Below are positions 48,167-57,900 of a stretch of 59,380 nt of DNA, piece after piece. Positions within the stretch are counted from its first letter, which is position 1, and the number at the start of each line of letters is the position of its first letter. Position numbers and translations under genes: made by a program. The notes beneath the pieces are model-generated. The model ran no database searches. It was not told the origin of the DNA and saw nothing but the letters and a program-made list of their open reading frames with translations. Source of the DNA: Burkholderiales bacterium (lineage in GTDB: Bacteria > Pseudomonadota > Gammaproteobacteria > Burkholderiales > Burkholderiaceae_C); NCBI GenBank assembly GCA_027484405.1, contig JAIXTA010000064.1:1-59380 (forward strand). The letters run 5' to 3'.

Positions 48167-48216
48167 GTGCGGGTTTTCAGGCCAAAGCAGCTGGAGACGG
48201 CCGCGGGACAAGCGGA
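48167..48216 (-). repeat. Dispersed palindromic repeat, copy D
   Basis: In reverse orientation this reads CCGCTTGTCCC, then a degenerate arm CCGTCTCCAGC, loop and GGCCTGAAAACCCGCAC. It lies 48 bases behind the BTAD regulator stop and 88 bases before the direct repeats of the next gene. Confidence 0.75.
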
Positions 48217-48303
48217 CAGGCCCCTCATTGCGCCGCATGCGCAGGGCTTGCAGCCGGTCGCTCTGCCCCCCCGCGGAGGAGTGACGCCGATCGGCGCCAA
48301 GCT

Positions 48304-48333
48304 ACGCCGGCGTAACGCCCGCTTCCCTAAAAA
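48304..48333 (+). promoter_or_regulatory. SARP-type direct repeat and -10 element of the first giant lipoprotein gene
   Basis: ACGCC at 48304-48308 and 48315-48319 (period 11) is followed after exactly 8 bases by TAAAAA (48328-48333). Related ACGCC/GCGCC words lie further upstream at 48284 and 48294. The predicted transcript start near 48340 leaves a 65-base leader before ATG 48405. Confidence 0.55.
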
Positions 48334-48404
48334 GCGTACGGGCATGCCGCAGCCGGGTGGTGCGGTGTGCATGAAAGGCACATCGTGCATCCAGGGAGCG
48401 AAGC

Positions 48405-51400
48405 ATGAACATTCAGCGCGTTTTGATCCGCGGTCTGCTGGTCGCAGTATGGGTGGCCGGGCTGTCGGCCTGCGGCGGTGGGTCCGACCCGTCGCCTGCA
48501 GCGCCGCCGGTCTCGGCAAGGCCGACCGGGCAAGCTGTGCTGGGTGCAGCCGGCGGGCAGGTGCTTGCTGTCGATGGCGCGTCGCTCACCGTCCCGCAAG
48601 GTGCGCTGCGCGGTGACTTGCGCATCTCCATGGCGCGCGACGGTTCTGAAGCACCGCCCCTGCCGCCGCTGTTCAAGCCGGCCGGCGACGTGTTTTCGCT
48701 GCTGCCCCACGGCACCCGGCTCGCGCTGCCAGTCACGGTGCGACTGCCGTTTGACCCAGTGCTGGTGGCATCAGGCGAACGCCCTGCAGTGCTGAAGACC
48801 TCGCCCGGCGAACCCTGGGAGCTCATTGAAGACGTTCGTGTCGAAGGGAACATGCTCGTGTTCGAGACGAGCAGCTTCTCGTGGCTGTCGGGCGTGGCGC
48901 TGCCCCCGCGGCGATTTCTGCCCTCGATTACCCGGCCGCCCGCGCCCACGCCACCCGTACTTGGCCCGAGCGATGTCGTCGTCAACCTGACCCCCGCCAC
49001 TGGATTCGCGCGCCTGACGGCGACCGGCTCGAATGTCAGCATCGTCCAGCAGAGCGATCCGGCCGTACGCGTGCCCATCGACATCGAGTTCGGCTTCGGT
49101 TCGTCGTCTCCGATCGAAGCGGCCTGCAGAGGTTCGCTGCTGGTGAGCACCGTGTCGAGCCCGGCCGCGATCTACCGTTTGCCCAGCGACGGCAACGCCG
49201 CCGGCATCAACCGCGTTGCGGTCGATACGAGCGTCGCGGAGGTACGGGTGCCCCCTGTGGCCTTGCAGCCTGACGACGAAACCAGCAGCGGCTTCTTTAC
49301 GACTCGCGGGCTGTTCACCATCCCCGACCGCCTCTACCGCGGCTCGACCGCCGTCAGTGCGGCGTTCACTCAATGGAATCCGCCCGCTTTCGACGCCTTC
49401 AGCGGCCTGCCGACCAGCATCATTCCGGCCGATGCCATCGTGGAGGGGTGGGGCGTACACGTCACGCTCCAGGTGCTGTGCTCGAGCAACCCCTCGTTCC
49501 GCATTCCCACGGCGGTACAGCCTGTCGTGGTGGCGCGCGGCTTTCCGGTGGACGACATCCTGATCATCGCGCGCCCGCCCACCGACGTCTCAGTGCTGCA
49601 GGGCGAGACCGTGGATCTGGGAGCAACCGAGGTCACCGCGCCGGCGGGTGTGGCGCTGATTCACACCTGGGAGTACCTCAGCCCCGGCGCCAGCAACTGG
49701 ATACCCGTGCCCGTCAGCACGGGCGTGCAGACGTCGGAGTTCTATCTGACCCAGGGCGCATCCGTCGGTGCGAGGCCGGTGGTGAGCCTCGGTGGCCGCC
49801 TGTCGCAGGCCCTGCACGACGGATGGCGCCTGCGGTACAGGGCGTGCGTCAACCCCGCGCCGAACGGCGTGCCACGCTGCGCCTACAGTAACGAGATGAT
49901 GCTGCGGGTCAGCCAGAACTACCCGCCTCCGCAAGTCGTGCGCCAGCCCTCGGTGAACGGTACTGCGACATTCAACGTCGGCGAGGGCCTGACACTTGAG
50001 ACCGAGTTGACCCCGCAGGTCTACAACCGGGAGCCCGTATGGCAGACCCGCCGCTCGGACACTGAAGCCTGGGCACCCGTCAGCCCCGCAGAGTTCGACG
50101 CCAGCTTCGGCCGATTCAGCATCAACAGCCAAGCCGTGCCCTTCGTCCACCGGCTCCGCGCCAAGCCTGGCACAACCCTTGGCACGACTGACCGCGGTCG
50201 GCAGTTCCGAGCCGCCTACACCACCCCGAACGGCACGGTCACCACCAATGCGGTCACGATCCAGGTCACCACCGGGCAGGCACCGCCCAGTTTCACCGCC
50301 CAGCCGCAAGCTGCGACGGTAGGCACAGGCTCGCCCGCGTTGTTCGCTGCCGGCGTGACGGGTGCACAGCCGATGTCCTATCGCTGGCTTTTCAACGGCC
50401 AGCCGATCACCGGAGCGAATGGCCCGTTGCTGACGCTCAATGCCGTGAATGCGGCGAACGCGGGCACGTACCAGCTTGAGGTCAGCAATGTGGAAGCGAC
50501 GGTGCTCAGCGCGGCGGCACGGCTGACCGTGACCAGCACCCCGACGCCCGCGGTCGAGCCACCGCTCGTGATCCAAGATCCGACACCAGTGACCGTCGTT
50601 CGAGGGTCATCGGTCGCGTTCACGGCTGTCGCACGGGGCACCGGCCCGCTCAGCTACCAGTGGTTCTTCAACGGCCAGCCGATGGCAGGCCGCGACTTCC
50701 AGGTGCTTGGCATCGGGACCGTCACCGATACGGACGCCGGGCTCTATACGGTTCGGATCAGCAACAGCGCGGGCAGCATCCTCAGCAACCCGGCTCGATT
50801 GACGGTCGCCGCCCCGGGCCAGGCGCCGGTCGTGCCACCCACGATCACGACCCAGCCAGCCACGCTGAGCGCCTTCACCGGCCAGACGGTCAACATGGCG
50901 GTGGCGGCCAGCGGCAGCGGCCCGATCAGCTACCAGTGGCGACGCAATGGAGTGAACCTGCACTCAGACGGACCGGTGCTCACCCTCACCAACCTGCAGA
51001 CCGCCAATGCGGGCACCTACTCCGTGGTAGTGAGCAACAGCGCCGGCACTGTGACGAGCAGCGACGCGACCTTGACCGTCAATGCACCACCGACCTCGCC
51101 TGCGCCGCCGGCCGCGCCCACGATCGTGACGCAGCCAGTGAACACCATCGTGACTGAAGGCAATACCGCCACGCTGGCGGTGGGGGTCAATGGGACCACT
51201 CCGATGAGCTTCCAGTGGAGCCGTGGCGGTGTGGCGATCAGCGGCGCCACCGCCGCGGCCTACACCGTGCCCAGCGCCACCCCGGCGAATGCCGGCAGCT
51301 ACAGCGTGACCATCAGCAACAGCTCCGGCAGCGTGACGAGCGCGACGGTCACCCTCGCGGTGAACGCCGCACCCTCGCCGCCTGCGAGCGTGGCGCCCAG

Positions 51401-54314
51401 CATCAGCACCCAGCCAGTGGGCCTGACGGCCAGCGTGGGTCAGACAGTGACCCTCGCCGTTGCGGCCAACGGAACCGGGCCGCTGACCTATCAATGGCGG
51501 CGCAGCGGCTCGGTCATCCCGAGCACCGACAGCCCGATACTGACGCTCAGTAATGTGCAGCCCGCCAACGCCGGTGACTACACCGTGACCGTCAGCAACA
51601 GCGCCGGCAGCGTGACCAGCAATGTCGCAGGGCTCGTGGTGACGCCGGTACCAGGCACCCCAGTGATCACGGCATCGCCAGGCAACAGGAGCGTGGCGCT
51701 CGGTGCCACGGCGACCTTTACCGCCACCGTCACGGGCAACCCGGCACCGCAGTGCCAATGGATACGCAATGGCATCGGCATCCCGGGTGCGACCAGCTGC
51801 ACGAGCTACACCACGCCGGCAACGACGCTGGCCGACAACGGAGCGGTCTACAACCTCGTGGCCTTCAACACCGCAGGCGCCGTGTTCGGCTCCGGCGCCG
51901 TACTCACCGTCCAGGTGGCCGCACCCCAGATTCAAAGTGAATCCGGGAACCAGATCGTCAATGCCGGCAGCGCCGCAAGCTTCAGCGTCAGCGCGACCGG
52001 CACGGAGCTTCGCTACCAGTGGTTCCGCAACGGCCTGGCCCTTCTGAACGCAACAGGGACCACCTACACCCTGCAGAACGCACAGCTCGCAGACAACGGT
52101 GCAAGCTTCACCGTGCAAGTGTGCAACAGCACGGCGGCCGGTGGGCAGTGCGTAACCAGCAGCGCGATGACCCTGACGGTAAACGGTGGCCTGAATGTCG
52201 GACCGCCAGCCTCGGTGGGCGCATGCTTTGGCGGGCAGTTCGGCTGGTGCTACGTCCAGCCGGCACCGATGGCCAACCGCCTGACCGGACTGGTGTTTGA
52301 AGCCAGTGGCAGCGGACTGACCATTGTGGGCGAAGCCGGCACCGTGCTGAGCAGCAGCGACTTTGGCGGCACCGTGACAGCCAGCTGGCAGACGCCGCGC
52401 TACGCCTTCAGCGCGCTGGCTTCACCGAGCCCCGGCCGGCTGGTGGCCGCCATCGATGACCAGAACGATCCCAACGTGCGCGGCATGTACCTGAGCACCG
52501 ATGGCGGCTCGACCTGGACCCGTACTGCACCGAGCGACTTGACGGTCGGCGTCGCATTCAAGGATGCGCTGGTCGGCGTAGCCGTCGGGCCTGAGCAGAT
52601 CCTTCGCACCACGGACGGCGGCAGCAGCTGGACCACGCTGAACGTGCCGGCCATCGTGCCACCGAACGCCACCAATCTGACCGGCGTGGCCTACGCCGGC
52701 AGCGATGTCTTCGTGGCCAGCGGCATCGGCCGTGGCGTGCGCAGCACGGATGGCGGCCTGACCTGGTCTGTGGTGCCCGACATGATCGCGGCAAACGCAA
52801 ACCTGACCAGCGTGGTCTTCAACGGGCAGGGCGTGGGCTTGGCCTTGAATGACTCGCAACCCGTGGCGGCGCGCAGCACGGACTTCGGCGCCAACTGGAG
52901 CACGGTGACCCTGCCCTTCGTGGCACCCCGCGCTGCATACGGAGGTGCAAACACGGTGGTCATCCTTGGCGGCGACAGCCGGCATGCACGGAGCACGGAT
53001 GGCGGTCTGAACTGGAGCCCAGAGGCCTTCAGCCTCCCTATTGGCCAGCAGCAGTGGCGGCCCTTCATGCGCAACCCGCAGCAGGGCATTGCGATTGGCG
53101 ACTATGGCGCCATCGCGCGCACGGTGGATGGCGGCGAGACCTGGAATGCGATTGCGGGTGGCAACTTCAACAACACCGTCTGGGCGATTGAAGCCAACCC
53201 TAACCGCTCCGTTCTGCTGGCCCAGATCAATGGCGGCTTGAAGCGCAGCACCGACGGTCGCATCTGGAACGACAACGCCACCAGCGTGCTGGCAACCACG
53301 TTCCGTCAGACCATCAGCTGGGGTTCCAACACCGTGGCGACGGCGGCAAGCAGCTTTGAAGGCGTGCACATCAGCACGGACGCTGGAGACACGTGGACCG
53401 AAATCCGGCCGCCGACAGGCACCGGCAACTACCCCGCTGTCGCCATGGCCGACGAGCAGACCCTCATCGTGACCAGCTTCACTGTGGTCAACGGCGTCAT
53501 CCAGAGCTTTGTGGATCGATCGACCAACGCCGGGCAGAGCTGGACGCGGGTCAACCTGCCCGGGCTGGATGCCTCCGGCGTGCTGCTCACGGCGGCGCGC
53601 TTCGTGTCGCCCACGCTCGGCTTTGTCGCCGGGTCAGCGGGTACACCGGGGACTGCACGCCTGTGGCGGACCGAGAATGCGGGCGCCAGCTGGCTGCAGA
53701 TCACGCTGCCCGATGTAGGCACGAACAACCGGCGCGACACCATCCAGGCCATCCAGCCCGGCCCCAGCGGCACGATCTTCATGGCCACGGACTCGGCGCT
53801 GCTGCGCAGTACAGACACCGGTTTCAACTGGAGCCGCGTACTGGACAGCAGTGACATCGGCAGCATGACCGACGTGCGCTTCAGCGGCTCCACGGGGATT
53901 GCCGTCGGAGTGGGTGGCATCTGGCGCACCGACAACGGTGCGACGTGGACCCGCCTGAATCTGCCCCTGAGCGGCGCCATGCAGGCCACGGAATGGGCGC
54001 CGGGCGGTCTCGTGCTGGCCGGCGGCGACGGCGGCATGCTGCTGGCAAACCAGTCGCTGGGCAATCTGGCGGTACGGCCGGACAACCCGAGCTTCAAGCA
54101 GACGCTGCGGCTCAGTCCGCCGAGTGCGACGCGCCCAGCCAAGGACACGACCCGCCGTGGCGACACCAGATCGCAGCACAAGCCGAAGGCAGCTTCAGCC
54201 CGCGCGCAGCCGGACGCACGCACCCGCGCGCTGCTTCAACCGCCGCCGTTGAGGCAACGGGTTGGCAGACAGTGGGTATCGGTACCGCGTGGCGCGCCTG
54301 CACGCCTCGAGTGA
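48405..54314 (+). CDS. Giant surface lipoprotein with Ig-like and BNR/YCF48-like repeats (first paralogue)
   Basis: A 1969-residue lipoprotein; lipobox LSAC makes Cys23 the anchor. Residues ~35-155 form a ZU5-like or prealbumin-like domain (LTVPQGALRGDLRISMARDG, VFSLLPHGTRLALPVTVRLP). Residues ~385-1260 hold about nine immunoglobulin-like domains, seven of them clear (pattern YQWRRNG ... NAGTYSVVVSNSAG). A cysteine-bearing junction (GPPASVGACFGG, WCYVQPAPMANRL) leads to a propeller region of BNR/YCF48-like repeats to about residue 1885 (STDGGSTWTRTAP, TTDGGSSWTTLN, STDGGLTWSVVP). The tail is basic and low in structure. GGGAG lies six bases before the ATG. Likely a surface adhesin or binding protein; not a photosynthesis assembly factor despite the repeat name. 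Confidence 0.85.
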   Translation: MNIQRVLIRGLLVAVWVAGLSACGGGSDPSPAAPPVSARPTGQAVLGAAGGQVLAVDGASLTVPQGALRGDLRISMARDGSEAPPLPPLFKPAGDVFSLLPHGTRLALPVTVRLPFDPVLVASGERPAVLKTSPGEPWELIEDVRVEGNMLVFETSSFSWLSGVALPPRRFLPSITRPPAPTPPVLGPSDVVVNLTPATGFARLTATGSNVSIVQQSDPAVRVPIDIEFGFGSSSPIEAACRGSLLVSTVSSPAAIYRLPSDGNAAGINRVAVDTSVAEVRVPPVALQPDDETSSGFFTTRGLFTIPDRLYRGSTAVSAAFTQWNPPAFDAFSGLPTSIIPADAIVEGWGVHVTLQVLCSSNPSFRIPTAVQPVVVARGFPVDDILIIARPPTDVSVLQGETVDLGATEVTAPAGVALIHTWEYLSPGASNWIPVPVSTGVQTSEFYLTQGASVGARPVVSLGGRLSQALHDGWRLRYRACVNPAPNGVPRCAYSNEMMLRVSQNYPPPQVVRQPSVNGTATFNVGEGLTLETELTPQVYNREPVWQTRRSDTEAWAPVSPAEFDASFGRFSINSQAVPFVHRLRAKPGTTLGTTDRGRQFRAAYTTPNGTVTTNAVTIQVTTGQAPPSFTAQPQAATVGTGSPALFAAGVTGAQPMSYRWLFNGQPITGANGPLLTLNAVNAANAGTYQLEVSNVEATVLSAAARLTVTSTPTPAVEPPLVIQDPTPVTVVRGSSVAFTAVARGTGPLSYQWFFNGQPMAGRDFQVLGIGTVTDTDAGLYTVRISNSAGSILSNPARLTVAAPGQAPVVPPTITTQPATLSAFTGQTVNMAVAASGSGPISYQWRRNGVNLHSDGPVLTLTNLQTANAGTYSVVVSNSAGTVTSSDATLTVNAPPTSPAPPAAPTIVTQPVNTIVTEGNTATLAVGVNGTTPMSFQWSRGGVAISGATAAAYTVPSATPANAGSYSVTISNSSGSVTSATVTLAVNAAPSPPASVAPSISTQPVGLTASVGQTVTLAVAANGTGPLTYQWRRSGSVIPSTDSPILTLSNVQPANAGDYTVTVSNSAGSVTSNVAGLVVTPVPGTPVITASPGNRSVALGATATFTATVTGNPAPQCQWIRNGIGIPGATSCTSYTTPATTLADNGAVYNLVAFNTAGAVFGSGAVLTVQVAAPQIQSESGNQIVNAGSAASFSVSATGTELRYQWFRNGLALLNATGTTYTLQNAQLADNGASFTVQVCNSTAAGGQCVTSSAMTLTVNGGLNVGPPASVGACFGGQFGWCYVQPAPMANRLTGLVFEASGSGLTIVGEAGTVLSSSDFGGTVTASWQTPRYAFSALASPSPGRLVAAIDDQNDPNVRGMYLSTDGGSTWTRTAPSDLTVGVAFKDALVGVAVGPEQILRTTDGGSSWTTLNVPAIVPPNATNLTGVAYAGSDVFVASGIGRGVRSTDGGLTWSVVPDMIAANANLTSVVFNGQGVGLALNDSQPVAARSTDFGANWSTVTLPFVAPRAAYGGANTVVILGGDSRHARSTDGGLNWSPEAFSLPIGQQQWRPFMRNPQQGIAIGDYGAIARTVDGGETWNAIAGGNFNNTVWAIEANPNRSVLLAQINGGLKRSTDGRIWNDNATSVLATTFRQTISWGSNTVATAASSFEGVHISTDAGDTWTEIRPPTGTGNYPAVAMADEQTLIVTSFTVVNGVIQSFVDRSTNAGQSWTRVNLPGLDASGVLLTAARFVSPTLGFVAGSAGTPGTARLWRTENAGASWLQITLPDVGTNNRRDTIQAIQPGPSGTIFMATDSALLRSTDTGFNWSRVLDSSDIGSMTDVRFSGSTGIAVGVGGIWRTDNGATWTRLNLPLSGAMQATEWAPGGLVLAGGDGGMLLANQSLGNLAVRPDNPSFKQTLRLSPPSATRPAKDTTRRGDTRSQHKPKAASARAQPDARTRALLQPPPLRQRVGRQWVSVPRGAPARLE

Positions 54315-54912
54315 TGCGCCAGCGCACTGCAATATCAGTGATGCCGCTCGAGATCGCAGCGTGCCTATGTGTTCCTTCGGCGCGCTTGCCCCTTGGGCTG
54401 GGAACGCCTCTGCGCGGCCCAGCCCACAAGCGCAAGGTCAGTCGATCGAAAGCGCTCGCAATAAAGGGTGCAGCCGGCAGGGGCACTCACGGACGCGGAT
54501 GAAGCCGCCACGATGGATGTCAGTTCCGGGAGCGCCGCGTGACGCCTGAGGCGTCTGCATGGACATTCACGGACGCCGTCACACGGCACAGACATGCTGC
54601 GCCGAGGGTGAACCGCACCTTCGGGAATGGTTATCGGCCGAATGACGCGCCTGCGACAGTGCGAGCACGGATCCGTGCAGGCCGGCAGCGTTCAGGAGGC
54701 CCGCGCTCTGCCACCCGGCACAGCCGCGCCGCCGAAGAGGTTGTGCTCGCTGATTTGCAGTAGGCGGCTGCAGGAGCGTCCGTGGTCGTCGCCTGCACCG
54801 CGGACGCCCAAACGACGCTTTCGTAACGCCCCGTCGCTACAACACTGCCAAAGAACGTGCAGCAGCAATTGCACGCATGCTCAAACAAAGCAACTTTGGT
54901 CAGGGAGCGAAC
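54315..54912. other. Intergenic region between the two giant lipoprotein genes
   Basis: About 600 bases without a gene I can support. It contains an inverted repeat GACGCC-TGA-GGCGTC (54541-54555) and, at 54804-54843, the three-unit direct repeat and -10 of the next gene. Open frames here are GC-driven and lack ribosome binding sites. Confidence 0.6.
54804..54843 (+). promoter_or_regulatory. SARP-type triple direct repeat and -10 element of the second giant lipoprotein gene
   Basis: ACGCC (54804-54808), ACGCT (54815-54819) and ACGCC (54826-54830) recur with an exact 11-bp period over three units. TACAAC (54838-54843) follows 7 bases later as a -10 candidate. The predicted transcript start near 54850 leaves a leader of about 63 bases before ATG 54913, matching the first paralogue. 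Confidence 0.6.
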
Positions 54913-57900
54913 ATGGACCTTCGACGCGTTCTTGCCGTGAGCGTGCTCACGGCGCTCACCCTCGCGGGCTGCGGTGGTGGAGGCAGCAGCCCACCACCGC
55001 CGGCACCCGCACCCGCGCCTGTGCCGGCGCCACCCTCAGCCTCTGTGAACGTGGGTGGGCCGACGCAGACCGCACCCGTGGTGCTGACCGGGCCGCTCAA
55101 TCTCACGATTACCGTCCCTCCGGGCGCCGTGGCAGAGCCCGTCACCCTGCGCGTGGCGCAGGAGTCAGGCTCAGCGCCGCGCCCGCCTGAAAACATGCGC
55201 GCCGTCGGCAGTGTCTTTGCGGCCACGCCCCACGGCATCCTGTTCAGCGAACCCGTGCGCGTCGAGCTGCCGCTGCCCGCACAGGCTCTGGCGGCCGACG
55301 AAGCCTACGTACTGCTGAAGTCGCAGCCGGATGCCACCAACTGGGAGATCGTTCCGAATACCCGTATTGCGGACGGCCGAATCAGCGGCGAAGTACGCTC
55401 GTTCTCCTACTTCGTGGTGGGCGTGATCCGGGTGCTCGTGGTCAACAGTACGCCGTGGGCGCCGATCTTCGCTCTGCGCTGCACAGGCGGCTCCACCCCA
55501 GGATGCCTCGGTGTTCGCGAGGTCCCTCGGGTCGAGATCCTGTTCACCAGCAATGGCGGCTCGATACCCGCCGCCTGCGATGCAGCCACAGCACGCCTGC
55601 AGTTCATCACTCGTCCCTACAAGCGCCGCAACGAGCAGTCGGACGTTCGAACGTTCAGCGTCGATCTCGCAACAGCCAACGCCGGCGGCTCGGGCGTATT
55701 CAAGACGCTCACCATCCCTGCCCTGACCGAGATGACGGTGGCTGATGCCGGCTCCAACAGCGAATCTCAGCCCGATCGGCCGCAGATTGTCGACAGCAAT
55801 GTCTACATCCAGGCCGCCCTGCAGTGCAATCTGGCCAGCAACGGCCAACCCAGCACGTACTACTACACGGGGCTGCCGGTGATCTGGGACGCCTCGCTCT
55901 ACTACAACCAGTTCACGCCCGGTGTCTGGCCCTACTTCGCCGAAGTCACCCAGCTCGACGGCAGCGGACGGGCACGCATCAAGACCTACCTGACCGGGGG
56001 CTCGTTCAATGCGCCCTTCATCGGCCGATTGAAGAGAACGCTGTACGGGCCGCCGGCGTCCACGAACCAGGCCATCGTGACCTGGGAGCGATCTGATGAC
56101 GGTGGCGCCTCATGGACAGCTGTGGCCACCAGTCGGCAATTCGAGGACGGCGAGCCCTTTGAGATGCAGGCCAGTCCGCTCGTCAGGGACTGGCGGATGT
56201 GGACCGTGTCGCACGAGTTCGGTACGCAGGGGCGCACTTCCGGCGACATCAGGTTCCGTGTCCAAGCCTGCCTGAGCTACGCCAACCAGGCGGACGAAAA
56301 CCTCAATCAGACCGCCACGCAAACAACCGTGACCTTCTGCACCCGGGGCCGGGTGACGACTGTGCCGATTTCCGCGGTCGGTATTGCGCCCCAGCTCTCG
56401 GTCGCACCAAAGCCCACCATGGTGCTGGCCAACCAGACGGCAAACTTTACGGCCACACTGACGGGCACGCCGCTGCCCACCTGGCGCTGGCAGACGCGGC
56501 CCGCAAACACCGATGGCACCTGGACCGACGTAGGCAACGCTGCGGTGGGAGGCAGTGCGATCCTGACCACGCCACTGCTGGCGCTGGCCGACAACGGCCG
56601 CCAATACCGCCTGGTGGCCAGCAATCCGGCCGGCCAGCTGGCCTCCCCGCCCGTGACTGTCTCGGTCACTCCTGCCCCGGTCCCGGTCAGCATCTCCACG
56701 CAGCCCGGTAATCTGGCCGTCACGCGCTCAGGCGACGCGGTGTTTGCCGTCACAGCAACCGGCACCGAACCCCTGTCCTATCAGTGGCGCCGCAATGGCC
56801 AGCCAGTTCCCGGCGCAAATGCCTCGGTGCTGCGGCTCAACCAGGTCGTTGATGCAGATAACGGTGCGCAGTTCAGTGTGAGCGTGAGCAACGTCGCGGG
56901 CAGCGTCACCAGCCAGAGTGCTCAGCTCAGCGTGCTCTCGGCGGGCAGCGCGGCACTGGCTGCGCCCTCCATCGTCACACAGCCTGCGAACGTGACGGCC
57001 CGGTCCGGCCAGACCGTGACGTTCGCAGTCGGTGTCAACGGCACCAGCCCGTTCAGTTTCCAGTGGCGCAAGAACGGCAACCCCATCAGCGGTGCCAATG
57101 CAGCCGTCTTCACCTTGGCGGCTGCAGCCGCGGGGGACGCGGGCAGCTATACGGTGGTTGTCAGTAATGGTGCGGGGAGCGTCACCAGCAGTACCGCCGT
57201 GCTGGACATGCTCGCCGATCCGCCCCCACCGCAGCCTGTTGCACCGAGCATCACGACGCAGCCCTCGAATGCTGTCGCACTCAGTGGCACGGGGGCAAGC
57301 TTCGCGGTTGCCGCGACCGGCAGCGGCCCGCTGAGCTATCAGTGGGCACGCAATGGCGTCGACCTCCAGGGTGCAATCGGCCCGATTCTGACCCTCCCGA
57401 TGGTTCAGGGGTCGAATGCCGGCTCCTACACGGTGCGCGTCAGCAACAGTGCAGGCAGCGTGACCAGCAACGCAGCCACCCTGATTGTTCCGGGCGCGCC
57501 AGCCATCACCCAGCAGCCCACCAGCCAGACGGTGAACCTCGGGCAGACGGCCACATTCACCCTGGGCGTCAGCGGCAACCCGGTGCCGCAATGCCAATGG
57601 ACGCGCAACGGTATCGCCATCATCGGTGCCACATCGTGCACGGGCTACACCACACCACCGGCCGGCACGGCTGACATTGGCGCCGTCTACAACGTCGTCG
57701 TCTACAGCCCCGGCGGCGTGGTCTTTGGCGGGGGGGCAGCCTTGACCGTGCTGATCGCGCCGCCCCAGATCCTGACCGAATCCGGCAACCGCAGCGTCGC
57801 CGCAGGGTCGCCCGCCAGCTTCAGCGTCACTGCGACGGGCACCGACATCACCTTCCAGTGGTTCCGCAACAACCTTGCAATCCTCGGCGAGACCAGCGAC

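Noticed and set aside
48304-48333. ECF-sigma-type -35 in the CGTAAC words upstream of the regulator and lipoprotein genes
   Set aside because: CGTAAC at the -35 position was considered, but no ECF sigma or anti-sigma gene is near, whereas the 11-bp period and 8-bp gap fit SARP binding and a BTAD protein is adjacent. It is not fully excluded.
52200-54100. Photosystem II assembly factor (YCF48) function for the giant lipoproteins
   Set aside because: The propeller repeats resemble YCF48/BNR units, but the proteins are surface lipoproteins in a non-photosynthetic context. The repeat name is structural only.
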